Shown in pieces: positions 56,218-64,000 of a stretch of DNA of 64,000 nt; position 1 is the stretch's first letter, and the number at the start of each line of letters is the position of its first letter. Source of the DNA: Microbispora sp. ZYX-F-249 (GTDB lineage: Bacteria > Actinomycetota > Actinomycetes > Streptosporangiales > Streptosporangiaceae); assembly GCF_039649665.1 (NCBI RefSeq), contig NZ_JBDJAW010000037.1:1-64000 (forward strand). The letters are read 5' to 3'. The translations under genes and the position numbers were made by a program. The notes below the pieces were generated by a model that saw only the letters and a list, made by a program, of their open reading frames with translations, had not been told where the DNA came from and did not search any database.

Positions 56218-57621
56218 TCATTGCGCGGAGGGCAGCCCGACGAGGTGCGTCGCGCCGAGGAAGAAGGCCGCCCTGACGCGGTCGTCGCCCATCAGATCGC
56301 GGACCGCCGCCGCCGACGTTCCCGCCTCGCCGTAGCCGACCTTCAGGAACGAGGGGTCGGGTGCCTTGGTCGCGCCGACGCCCTTCAGCAGGACCTCGGT
56401 GGCGGCGGTCGACTGGGACACCAGGCCCCACAGCCGCGTGTAGACGTCGAGGGCCAGCAGATCGACGAAGCCCTCGGAGACGATCTGCCCATGCCGGATC
56501 CTGCCCGCCGTGGCGGTGAAGTCGGGATGCGCGAGCCGGTGCATCAGCTCATGGGCGAGGGTCCTGATCACCCGCCAGCGCCAGTCGGCCTTGGTGCCCC
56601 AGGTGGCGCTGGGGAAGATCGGCTGCACCGAGATCCTGCCCTCGCCCCCGCTGTGCGCCGCGGTCAGCTTGACCATGGCGTGGACCCTTCTGCTCAGGGA
56701 CTCGTCGGAATCCAGACGCTCGCCCAGCATCCGGCGCAGCGTCTCCCGGTCGCCGTCACGGGTGCCGTCGTAGTTCGCCTTGGCGAGCAGCGCGCCCCGT
56801 TCCTTGTCCCAGCCGACCGCCTGGGCTCTGTTCGTCATCCAGTTCAGCCGTTGGACGGGCCCCGCGGGCAGTTCCCACGTGCTCTGCAGGCGTTCCGAGT
56901 AGCGGAAGCCGTCGAAGTACGGCCCGTCCTCCCGGGCGTCCGCGTACGGCCCGAGAACGCGGGCCACGTACTTCTGGAGATAGTCGGCGATACGCCCGAG
57001 ATGGTCGAGCGACTCCGGCTCGGTGGGCGCGCTCCTGGGCCGCACCCAGTGGAGGAGCTGCTCGTCCACCACCTTCGCCAGCACGTCGACCAACTCCTTG
57101 AGCACGTCCGTGCGCAACGGCCCGACCTGCTGCCTGCCGTCGACGTCCCGGTCCTGGCCCGGGGGGTTGTAGATCGAGCTCAGCTTCGCGGTCCTCCCCC
57201 GGTCCGGCGGGGCGAGGGTGCTGACGAGCATCGCCGAGACCCATCCGCTGGCCCGGAGCACCTCGCGTTCGAACGCGTCGTCCTGGGCGCCGGGCATCGC
57301 CGTGCGCCGGGTAGCCCGGTTGATCAGACGGGCCACCGCCGCCGTGTGGTCGAAGCCGGCGGGGAGGGCGTCCTTGTTCTTGCCGTACAGGTAGAGGGCG
57401 TGGGCCAGCCACTGCTTGTCCTCGCCCTCGTACTGCGCGATCTGCGACCAGACGTCGAATTCGAGCCCGGTGAACAGCGTGTAGACGCGGTTGAAGTACT
57501 CCGGGTACTTGTCCGCGGGGAGGGCGCGCAGCGCCTTGTAGTCGGCCGTCGCGTTGACCGTTCCGAAGGTCACCGTCCTCGGCTCGACCGGTGTCCGCGT
57601 GAGGTCGTTCGTCAGGGACAT
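56218..57621 (-). CDS. Orphan HExxH metalloprotease
   Basis: This 467-residue protein of unknown family is mostly helical and has the zinc motif HELMH (His357, Glu358, His361) and a third acidic ligand candidate, Glu383 in SEGFVDLL, the gluzincin pattern. No signal peptide is present, so it may act in the cytoplasm or be exported by a special system. AAGGAG in the loop of GTAAC-AAGGAGC-GTTAC just before the ATG suggests hairpin-controlled translation. Homology is unknown to me. Confidence 0.7.
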   Translation of the reverse strand: MSLTNDLTRTPVEPRTVTFGTVNATADYKALRALPADKYPEYFNRVYTLFTGLEFDVWSQIAQYEGEDKQWLAHALYLYGKNKDALPAGFDHTAAVARLINRATRRTAMPGAQDDAFEREVLRASGWVSAMLVSTLAPPDRGRTAKLSSIYNPPGQDRDVDGRQQVGPLRTDVLKELVDVLAKVVDEQLLHWVRPRSAPTEPESLDHLGRIADYLQKYVARVLGPYADAREDGPYFDGFRYSERLQSTWELPAGPVQRLNWMTNRAQAVGWDKERGALLAKANYDGTRDGDRETLRRMLGERLDSDESLSRRVHAMVKLTAAHSGGEGRISVQPIFPSATWGTKADWRWRVIRTLAHELMHRLAHPDFTATAGRIRHGQIVSEGFVDLLALDVYTRLWGLVSQSTAATEVLLKGVGATKAPDPSFLKVGYGEAGTSAAAVRDLMGDDRVRAAFFLGATHLVGLPSAQ

Positions 57622-57761
57622 GTAACGCTCCTTGTTACTAGGAGTGGCGAGTTACGTACATGTCGTGCAAAGCGCCACCGGAGCGTACGTCCGGTCATGT
57701 CCCCGATCAACACGTTGTCCGCGATCGGACGAACGCGTGGTTTTCTCGGATTCGCGGCCGG

Positions 57762-58511
57762 TCAGAGGAGCCGCGGGACGTCGTCTCCTTCGAGGGGCTC
57801 GATGAGCTCGGGGCCGTTGTGGCGGACGCTGTTCACGGCGTCCGACACCGCGTACGCCTCCAGCCGGTCCGGCCCGGCCGGGACGAGCAGGCCGGTGGCA
57901 TCGGTCACCCGCGGGTCGAGCCACTCCTCCCAGCGCTCGCGCTCGACCATCATCGGCATCCGGTCGTGGATGCGGCCCAGCTTGTCCGTGGCCGTGGTGG
58001 TGATCACCGTGCAGGTGCACAGCCACTTCAGCGGGTCGTCGTCCGCGCGGGTGGGGTCCTTCCAGAACTCGTACAGGCCGGCCATGGCGAGCACGCCGCC
58101 GTCGGCGGGGTGGATGAAGAACGGCTGCTTCTTCTTGCCTTCGAGCGGCATCCACTCGTAGTAGCCGTCCGCCGGGACCAGGCAGCGCCGGGACTTCAGC
58201 GCCCTGCGGTAAGACGGCTTCTCCGCCACCGTCTCCACCCTGGCATTGATCATCCGCGAGCCCACCGACGGGTCCTTCGCCCAGCTCGGCACGAGACCCC
58301 ACCGGACCACCCGGAGCTGCCTGACGGGCTCGTCGCCCCGGCTCTCGCCGCCGTCGTCCTTGGGCACGCGGCACATGACCGCGTAGACGTTCTTCGTGGG
58401 CGCGACGTTGTAGTCGGGCCGCAGCTCCTGGTCGGGCACACCGTCCAGCTCGACCTGGAACTCCTCCAGCAACTCCTGCTTCTTGCGCGCCGACGCGTAC
58501 CTCCCGCACAT
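57762..58511 (-). CDS. SOS response-associated peptidase (SRAP)
   Basis: This 249-residue SRAP/YedK-HMCES protein has the catalytic Cys2 (MCGRYAS), [57 protein letters not shown] and HDRMPMM. It crosslinks to abasic sites in single-stranded DNA and so protects replication. The start is fixed by Cys2; the long frame (to 59702) is a shadow. It is divergent from aroA, as in mycobacteria. Confidence 0.94.
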   Translation of the reverse strand: MCGRYASARKKQELLEEFQVELDGVPDQELRPDYNVAPTKNVYAVMCRVPKDDGGESRGDEPVRQLRVVRWGLVPSWAKDPSVGSRMINARVETVAEKPSYRRALKSRRCLVPADGYYEWMPLEGKKKQPFFIHPADGGVLAMAGLYEFWKDPTRADDDPLKWLCTCTVITTTATDKLGRIHDRMPMMVERERWEEWLDPRVTDATGLLVPAGPDRLEAYAVSDAVNSVRHNGPELIEPLEGDDVPRLL

Positions 58512-58593
58512 GCCACCAAGACTGCCACTCCCGGGCGGCGGACGCGTTCTCCGAGACGGTCCGGCCGGGCACGCGCACACTAAGCTTGCGGAC

Positions 58594-59964
58594 ATGGCCT
58601 CTCCGCAGTCCGCGTCCGGCGGCGCCGAGCCGCACGCCGTCCACCAGCACGCCGCCGCACCGCTCTGGCCCGCCCCGGTGGCCGCCGAGCCGGTCCGTGC
58701 GACGGTCCGTTTGCCCGGCTCCAAGTCGGTGACCAACCGCGCGCTGCTGCTCGCCGCGCTGGCCGACGCCCCCGGCACCGTACGGCTCGCGCTGCGCAGC
58801 CGCGACGCCGACCTGATGGCGGCCGCACTGCGCTCGCTCGGCGCCGAGATGACGCCGTCCAACGAGAGCGCCGACAGTGTGGACTGGTCGGTGACCCCGC
58901 ATCCCGTGCGCGGCGGGGCGTCGGTCGACGTCGGGCTCGCCGGGACCGTGATGCGGTTCGTGCCCCCGGTCGCCGCGCTGGCCGACGGCCCGGTCTTCTT
59001 CGACGGCGACGCGCACGCGCGCAAGCGGCCGATGGGCCCGATCCTGGGCGCGCTGCGGGCGCTCGGCGCGTCGGTGGACAACGACGCGCTGCCGTTCACG
59101 ATCCGCGGTCCCATCCCGGGCGGCGAGGTCACCCTCGACGCCTCGGTCTCCTCACAGATGGTCTCCGGCCTGCTGCTGGCCGCCGCGCGCTTCGAGAAGG
59201 GCGTGACCGTACGGCACAGCGGCCCGCCCGTGCCCTCGATGCCGCACATCGAGATGACGGTGCAGATGCTGCGCCAGGCGGGGGTCGAGGTGGACGACTC
59301 CGAGCGCGACGTGTGGCGGGTGCAGCCCGGCCCGATCCTGGCCAGGGACGTCACGGTCGAGCCCGACCTGTCCAACGCCGCGCCCTTCCTGGCCGCGGCC
59401 CTGGTCACCGGGGGTTCGGTCGTCGTGCCGGACTGGCCGGAGGAGACCACGCAGGGCGGCGACGCGCTTCGCGGGCTGCTCGCCGAGATGGGCGCGCGGG
59501 TCGAGCGGGTGCCGGAGGGCCTGCGGGTGACCGGCGAGGGCACGGTGCGCGGCATCGACGCCGACCTGCACGACGTCAGCGAGCTCACCCCCACGATCGC
59601 CGCGCTGGCCGCGCTGGCCGGCGGACCGTCCCGCATCCGGGGCGTGGCGCACATCCGGGGGCACGAGACCGACCGGATCACCGCCCTCGCCACGGAGATC
59701 AACCGGCTGGGCGGCGACGCCCGGGAGACCGACGACGGCCTGGAGATCCACCCCCGGCCGCTGACCGGCGGCGTCTTCCACTCCTACGCCGACCACCGCA
59801 TGGCCACGGCGGGCGCGGTCATCGGCCTGGTCGTGCCGGGCGTCGAGGTCGAGGACATCGCCACGACCGGCAAGACGCTGCCCGAGTTCCCCCGCATGTG
59901 GGCCGCGATGCTGGGCAGCGAGAATCACCCGGGATCGGGGCACTCCGAAGGGCGCGGGCGCTGA
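58594..59964 (+). CDS. aroA: 3-phosphoshikimate 1-carboxyvinyltransferase (EPSP synthase)
   Basis: This 456-residue enzyme transfers enolpyruvate to shikimate 3-phosphate. It has [31 protein letters not shown] with the phosphoenolpyruvate-binding site, [45 protein letters not shown] and [16 protein letters not shown]. The GTG/ATG region fits the usual N-terminus; the first 30 residues are variable. It overlaps the rsgA start and is conserved beside SRAP. Confidence 0.95.
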   Translation: MASPQSASGGAEPHAVHQHAAAPLWPAPVAAEPVRATVRLPGSKSVTNRALLLAALADAPGTVRLALRSRDADLMAAALRSLGAEMTPSNESADSVDWSVTPHPVRGGASVDVGLAGTVMRFVPPVAALADGPVFFDGDAHARKRPMGPILGALRALGASVDNDALPFTIRGPIPGGEVTLDASVSSQMVSGLLLAAARFEKGVTVRHSGPPVPSMPHIEMTVQMLRQAGVEVDDSERDVWRVQPGPILARDVTVEPDLSNAAPFLAAALVTGGSVVVPDWPEETTQGGDALRGLLAEMGARVERVPEGLRVTGEGTVRGIDADLHDVSELTPTIAALAALAGGPSRIRGVAHIRGHETDRITALATEINRLGGDARETDDGLEIHPRPLTGGVFHSYADHRMATAGAVIGLVVPGVEVEDIATTGKTLPEFPRMWAAMLGSENHPGSGHSEGRGR

Positions 59965-60989
59965 GAAAGCGGCAGTACGACGAGGACGACGTCAGGGTCA
60001 GGCCGGGCAAGGGCTCACGGCCCCGGACGCGGATCCGGCCTGCCCACAGCGAGGCGGTCGAGGGTTTCGTGGTGGCCGTCGACCGCGGGCGTTACACCTG
60101 CCTGGTGGGCGAGGGTGTCCCCCGCTCCGCCACGCCGAAGAAGCGGAGGGGCGACCGGACGCTCGTCGTGGCGATGAAGGCCCGCGAGCTCGGCCGCAAG
60201 GGCATCGTCGTGGGCGACCGCGTGGCGCTGGTGGGCGACGTCACCGGGCAGCCCGACACGCTGGCGCGCATCGTCCGCGTGGAGGAGCGCACCTCGATGC
60301 TGCGCCGCAGCGCCGACGACGTCGACGACATCGAGCGTCCCATCGTCGCCAACGCCGACCAGCTGGTCATCGTCACCGCGCTCGCCGACCCCCCGCCGCG
60401 CCCCCGGATGATCGACCGGATGCTCGTCGCGGCCTACGACGCCGACATCGAGCCGCTGCTGTGCCTCACCAAGGCCGACCTGGCGCCCGCCCGCGACCTC
60501 GTGGCGCTGTACGAACCCCTCGGCGTGCCGTACGTCGTCGTCCGCAAGGGCGGCCCGCTCGACGACCTGGGCGAGGCGCTCGCGGACCGGATCAGTGTGC
60601 TCGTCGGGCACTCGGGGGTCGGCAAGTCGACCCTGGTGAACGCGCTGGTGCCGCACGCCCGCCGGGCCGTGTCCCACGTGAACGCCGTCACCGGGCGCGG
60701 CCGGCACACCTCCACCTCCGCGGTCGCCCTCGAACTGCCGGAGGGCGGCTGGATCATCGACACCCCCGGCGTACGCAGCTTCGGGCTCGCGCACATCTCG
60801 GTGGAGACCGTACTCGCCGCCTTCCCCGACCTGGTGGACGCCACGACCGGGTGCCCCAAGGGCTGCACCCACCTCGGCGACGAGTGCGCCCTCGACCGCT
60901 ACGTCGCGGAGGGGCACGCCGACCCCACCCGGCTGGAGTCCCTGCGGCGGCTGCTCGCCAGCCGCGAGGGCTCCGCCGACGAGGACTAG
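59898..60989 (+). CDS. rsgA: Ribosome small subunit GTPase RsgA
   Basis: This circularly permuted GTPase of about 363 residues matures 30S subunits. It has an OB-fold start ([15 protein letters not shown]), [44 protein letters not shown] (P-loop), TPGVRSFGL and a final zinc-binding [15 protein letters not shown]. The family start RKRQYDEDD falls after CTG at 59961 (CTGA overlap with aroA); the nearest standard codon is GTG 59898, listed here. It meets lysE tail to tail, sharing a CTAG. Confidence 0.88.
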   Translation: MGRDAGQRESPGIGALRRARALRKRQYDEDDVRVRPGKGSRPRTRIRPAHSEAVEGFVVAVDRGRYTCLVGEGVPRSATPKKRRGDRTLVVAMKARELGRKGIVVGDRVALVGDVTGQPDTLARIVRVEERTSMLRRSADDVDDIERPIVANADQLVIVTALADPPPRPRMIDRMLVAAYDADIEPLLCLTKADLAPARDLVALYEPLGVPYVVVRKGGPLDDLGEALADRISVLVGHSGVGKSTLVNALVPHARRAVSHVNAVTGRGRHTSTSAVALELPEGGWIIDTPGVRSFGLAHISVETVLAAFPDLVDATTGCPKGCTHLGDECALDRYVAEGHADPTRLESLRRLLASREGSADED

Positions 60990-61624
60990 AGCAATCCGCC
61001 GAGGGCGAGCATCACGGCGAGCACTCCGAGCATGCTCCCCATGGCGATCCGCTGGGCCCGCAGCCACACCGGCCGGTGCGCCAGAAAACCCGCCACGCTT
61101 CCGGCGGCCAGCACGATCGAGAGATTCACGGTCGAGGCCACCGCGATCTGGCAGAGACCGAGAACGACGCCCTGGACCAACACGTGTCCCGCGCCGAGAT
61201 CCACGAACTGCGGAATGACGGAGACATACAGAATGGCGATCTTCGGATTCAGCAGGTTCGTCATCAGTCCCATGGTGAACAGCCGGAGCGGTGAATCGTC
61301 CGGCACCTCCCGCACAGTGAACACCGACGCGCCGCCCGGCCTGATCGTCCTCCAGGCGAGCCACAGCAGGTAACCCGCCCCGGCCAGCCGGATCACGGCG
61401 AGAACCTCCGGTACGGCGGCGAACAGCACGGCCAGCCCGAGGTTCGCCGCCGTCAAATAGGCGAGGAATCCCGCGACGACTCCGCCCAACGAGATGACTC
61501 CTGCCCGGCGTCCCTGGCTGATGCTGCGGGAGACCAGATACATCATGTTCGGGCCCGGGGACAGCACCATTCCGAGCGCCACGGACACGACGCCCAGGAC
61601 CGCGTGGGGTTCGACCATCGACAT
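60986..61624 (-). CDS. LysE-family amino acid exporter
   Basis: This protein of about 212 residues has six TM segments, SPGPNMMYLVSRSISQGRRAGVI, the LysE motif, and GLMTNLLNPKIAILYVSVIPQFV. Such proteins export amino acids or derivatives (RhtB-like). GAGAAAG precedes the ATG at 61624. The divergent MocR-type regulator and its direct/inverted operator site suggest amino-acid-dependent control. Confidence 0.88.
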   Translation of the reverse strand: MSMVEPHAVLGVVSVALGMVLSPGPNMMYLVSRSISQGRRAGVISLGGVVAGFLAYLTAANLGLAVLFAAVPEVLAVIRLAGAGYLLWLAWRTIRPGGASVFTVREVPDDSPLRLFTMGLMTNLLNPKIAILYVSVIPQFVDLGAGHVLVQGVVLGLCQIAVASTVNLSIVLAAGSVAGFLAHRPVWLRAQRIAMGSMLGVLAVMLALGGLL

Positions 61625-61694
61625 CGCTTTCTCTTCGCAGGTCATTCACACCGGTCCGGACGGCTTTCTCAGGCTAATCCTCCTCGCATTATCA

Positions 61695-61725
61695 GAGCAA
61701 TAATTCATATTGTTCTCGGAGCAAT
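61695..61725. promoter_or_regulatory. MocR-type operator between lysE and the regulator
   Basis: GAGCAAT occurs at 61695-61701 and again at 61719-61725, 24 bp apart, with ATTGTTCTC (61709-61717) inverted in between. Direct plus inverted half-sites are typical of MocR dimers, and the position lies between the divergent starts. Confidence 0.55.
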
Positions 61726-61768
61726 GTCGTGCTTGAATGCGTCACCGAGGACGGGGGAGGCGGCGGCG

Positions 61769-63106
61769 GTGGAGAGCTACCGGGAGCTGGCGGACGAGGT
61801 GGCCGCGGACATCGCGGCCGGGCGGCTCAGGCCGGGAGACCGGCTGCCTCCGCAGCGGGACTTCGCCCGCCGGCGCGGCATCGCCGGCTCCACCGCGGCG
61901 CGCGTCTACGCGGAGCTGACCCGCCGGGGCCTGACGGTCGGCGAGGTCGGCCGCGGCACTTTCGTACGCGCCTCCGCCCGGCGTCCGGGGACCGCCCTGG
62001 CCGAACCGAGCGGCAGCGGGGTGGACCTCGAACTCAACTATCCCGTCATCCCCGAGCAGGCCCGGCTGCTCGGGGACGGCATCAGGCGGCTGCTGCGCCC
62101 GGACGTGCTGGATGCCTCCATGCGGCCGGTGGGCGCGGCGGGCACCCCCGTCGCCCGCGAGGTCGTCGCGGACCTGCTCGCCCGTCCGGGCTGGCGCCCG
62201 GACCCTGCGCGGGTGCTCTTCGCGGGCAACGGACGCCAGGCCATCGCGGCCGTCGTCGCCGCGCTGGTCCCGCCGGGCACGCGGCTGGGCGTCGAGGAGC
62301 TCACCTATCCCGTCGTGAAGACGATCGCCGCCCGGCTCGGGGTCATCCTCGTCCCCCTGCCGGTCGACGACGCGGGCCTGGTCCCCGAGGCCGTGGAGAG
62401 CGCCGCGCGCGGGGCTCCGCTCAGGGCCGTCTATCTCCAGCCGACGCTGCACAACCCGTTGTCGGTCAGCATGCCGCTCGAGCGCCGCGCCGCGCTCGCG
62501 GCCGTGCTCGCACGGCTGGACGTGCCCGCGATCGAGGACGGCATCTGGTCGTTCCTCCGGGACGACCTGCCCCCGCTCGCCGCCGTGGCGCCCGAGCGCA
62601 CGATCCTCGTCGACAGCCTGTCCAAGCGGCTCGCGCCCGGGCTGACCGTCGGGTTCGCGGTCGTACCCGAGGCCGCGGCCTCCGGCGTGACCGCGGCGCT
62701 GCACTCGATGGGCGCGGCGCCGCCGCGGTTCGCGCTGGAGGCGGCGGTACGGCTGGCCGGTGACGGCGTGGTGGGAGCGCTGAGCCGGGGCAAGCGGCGG
62801 GACGCCGAGGCCCGCCAGGAGATCGCGGCGCGTCAGCTGGGCGAGTTCGCCGTCCGCGCCGACCCGCGGTCCTACTACTGCTGGTGGGAGCTCCCGCCGC
62901 CGTGGCGGGCCGACACGTTCGTGGCCGCCGCGGCGCGGCACGGCATCGCCGTCACTCCGGCGGCCGCCTTCGCCGTCGGCGACCACCGCACGCCGAACGC
63001 CGTCCGCCTCGGCCTCGCCTCACCGCCCGCTCACACGCTGGAAAGCGCCCTCGCCACCCTCGCCGGGCTCGCGCGCTCCTCCCCGGACGACGTCCTCGCC
63101 GAGTGA
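61769..63106 (+). CDS. MocR-type GntR/aminotransferase regulator
   Basis: This protein of about 445 residues fuses a GntR winged helix ([39 protein letters not shown]) with a fold-type I PLP aminotransferase domain ([38 protein letters not shown] with the PLP Lys). MocR proteins use bound PLP and amino acid as effector rather than for catalysis. GTG 61769 follows GGGGGAGG. It is divergent from a LysE exporter, its probable target. Confidence 0.87.
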   Translation: MESYRELADEVAADIAAGRLRPGDRLPPQRDFARRRGIAGSTAARVYAELTRRGLTVGEVGRGTFVRASARRPGTALAEPSGSGVDLELNYPVIPEQARLLGDGIRRLLRPDVLDASMRPVGAAGTPVAREVVADLLARPGWRPDPARVLFAGNGRQAIAAVVAALVPPGTRLGVEELTYPVVKTIAARLGVILVPLPVDDAGLVPEAVESAARGAPLRAVYLQPTLHNPLSVSMPLERRAALAAVLARLDVPAIEDGIWSFLRDDLPPLAAVAPERTILVDSLSKRLAPGLTVGFAVVPEAAASGVTAALHSMGAAPPRFALEAAVRLAGDGVVGALSRGKRRDAEARQEIAARQLGEFAVRADPRSYYCWWELPPPWRADTFVAAAARHGIAVTPAAAFAVGDHRTPNAVRLGLASPPAHTLESALATLAGLARSSPDDVLAE

Positions 63107-63110
63107 CGCG

Positions 63111-63554
63111 TCAGCTCCGGCGGTTGGGGCGCAGGGTCCAGGAGACGGTCATCTCCGAGACGACGACGTCGCCGGCGTCGCGGATTTCGACGCCGACCTC
63201 GAACTCGGGCCGTTCCCCCGCGTCCAGCCGGGCGACGACCGCCTCCCGCTCGGCCCGCAGGGTGGCGGCCGCCGTGACCTCGCCCTTGGCGAGCTTGAGG
63301 TAGCGGATCGACGCCTCGGTGGCCAGCGGCACCGCCCTGGACAGCTGGTCGCCGAGGGCCGACAGCATGGCCGCGCCCGAGGCGGTCTCGGCCAGCGTGA
63401 ACAGGGCGCCGGCGTGCGGGCCGCCCACGTGGTTGTGCAGGTCCGCACGGTCGGCCAGGCGGGCGACCGCCGTACCGGTGCCGATCGCGTCGAAGGTGAT
63501 GCCGAGCAGCCGCGCGAACGGGACGCTGCCGAGCATGAAGGCGCCGATGTCCAT
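63111..63554 (-). CDS. DUF4442 hotdog thioesterase
   Basis: This 147-residue hotdog protein has [23 protein letters not shown] (PaaI/YiiD-like substrate loop) and [23 protein letters not shown]. It probably hydrolyses an acyl-CoA; the substrate is unknown. ATG 63554 is the family start; the frame to 63959 runs opposite hisN. Confidence 0.82.
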   Translation of the reverse strand: MDIGAFMLGSVPFARLLGITFDAIGTGTAVARLADRADLHNHVGGPHAGALFTLAETASGAAMLSALGDQLSRAVPLATEASIRYLKLAKGEVTAAATLRAEREAVVARLDAGERPEFEVGVEIRDAGDVVVSEMTVSWTLRPNRRS

Positions 63555-63635
63555 GGCCGGGATGTTACCGACAGGTACGGTTCGGGGCGATCCTTCCTCT
63601 GCTACGACCAGGTGACGGCACGATACGTTGGGCCT

Positions 63636-64000
63636 GTGACGGAGTACCGCGACGACCTGCACCTCGCGCATCTGCTGGCGGACGCCGCCGACGACCTCAC
63701 GATGCGCCGTTTCAAGGCCGTGGACCTCAAGGTCGACACCAAGCCCGACCTCACCCCGGTCAGCGACGCCGACCGGGCGGTGGAGGAGGCGATGCGCGGC
63801 ACACTGCGCCGTGCCCGCCCCCGCGACGCCGTCGTCGGCGAGGAGTTCGGCATGACCGGGTACGGCATGCGCTCCTGGATCGTCGACCCGATCGACGGCA
63901 CGAAGAACTACGTGCGCGGGGTCCCCGTGTGGGCCACGCTGATCGCGCTGATGGAGCACGGCAAGGTCGTCGTGGGCGTGGTCTCGGCCCCGGCGCTCGG
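63636..64000 (+). CDS. hisN: Histidinol-phosphatase, inositol monophosphatase family (partial)
   Basis: This gene runs off the window end. The 121 visible residues include the metal motifs GEEFG and [14 protein letters not shown], plus [14 protein letters not shown], matching HisN-type inositol-phosphatase-like histidinol-phosphate phosphatases. They dephosphorylate L-histidinol phosphate in histidine synthesis; a generic inositol monophosphatase is the alternative. The GTG start follows GGCCT and the gene is just downstream of the conserved aroA-rsgA block. Confidence 0.86.
   Translation, partial: MTEYRDDLHLAHLLADAADDLTMRRFKAVDLKVDTKPDLTPVSDADRAVEEAMRGTLRRARPRDAVVGEEFGMTGYGMRSWIVDPIDGTKNYVRGVPVWATLIALMEHGKVVVGVVSAPAL

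Overview
The window is very GC-rich and densely coded. It carries actinobacterial markers: WhiB1/WblE, SigR-RsrA, a nickel superoxide dismutase, a fused 2-oxoglutarate decarboxylase (Kgd), an SSI-type protease inhibitor, mycothiol-era sigma factor control and type VII secretion-linked proteins. The mixture of Streptomyces-like genes (NiSOD/SodX, SSI, a CebR-box cellulase, a DasR-like regulator) with a conserved whiB1-pdtaS-BCCP-rsrA-sigR-SRAP-aroA-rsgA order shared with mycobacteria fits a filamentous actinomycete, most probably of the Streptosporangiales. The genus cannot be fixed from the sequence alone. I found no tRNA or rRNA gene, CRISPR array, insertion sequence or prophage.

Layout. 0-4.6 kb: a divergent ROK regulator and a beta-phosphoglucomutase/GH65 phosphorylase operon for alpha-glucoside (maltose- or trehalose-type) breakdown. 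4.6-11.1 kb: a short-chain dehydrogenase, a MarR regulator behind a 30-bp tandem repeat, an FAD monooxygenase, a metallo-beta-lactamase-fold hydrolase and an ArsR-MFS exporter pair. 11.2-13.8 kb: a secreted GH9 cellulase (CBM4/9, GH9, CBM2) under a perfect CebR operator. 13.9-16.7 kb: a compact type VII secretion-type toxin module (DUF2283 putative immunity protein, CpnT-like protein with a DUF4258-like toxin tail, WXG100-like partner, two YbaB/EspL-like proteins). 16.8-18.8 kb: a TetR/SDR pair and a B3/B4-domain protein. 19.0-25.8 kb: kgd, a small DUF6104 gene, a DUF4097-PadR operon and a quinone oxidoreductase. 26.0-31.0 kb: an SSI-type protease inhibitor divergent from three tandem paralogous secreted serine proteases.

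31.0-38.4 kb: a TPR regulator, NAD-malic enzyme, a CGNR zinc-finger regulator, NiSOD with its maturation protease, a degenerate anti-sigma factor with a SigF-type sigma factor, and a lipid kinase. 38.7-64 kb: whiB1 and its PdtaS-like sensor kinase, a DasR-like GntR regulator, bioD, an acetolactate-synthase-like enzyme, a PASTA kinase, a FlK-like thioesterase, a BCCP/biotin carboxylase pair, two tandem membrane HD/HD-GYP proteins behind a 35-codon hydrophobic ORF and a hairpin, a sugar epimerase, the SigR-RsrA thiol-stress switch with its own SigR-type promoter, a methyltransferase, a DksA/TraR protein, an orphan HExxH metalloprotease, SRAP, aroA, rsgA, a LysE exporter with its divergent MocR regulator, a DUF4442 thioesterase and the start of hisN.

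Most interesting regions: the toxin module at 13.9-16.7 kb, the protease/inhibitor cluster at 26-31 kb, the hydrophobic small ORF plus hairpin ahead of HD-GYP at 51.5 kb, and several well-resolved operators (CebR, CRP, double TetR palindrome, MocR, SigR). All functions are inferred from reading the sequence; no database search was run.
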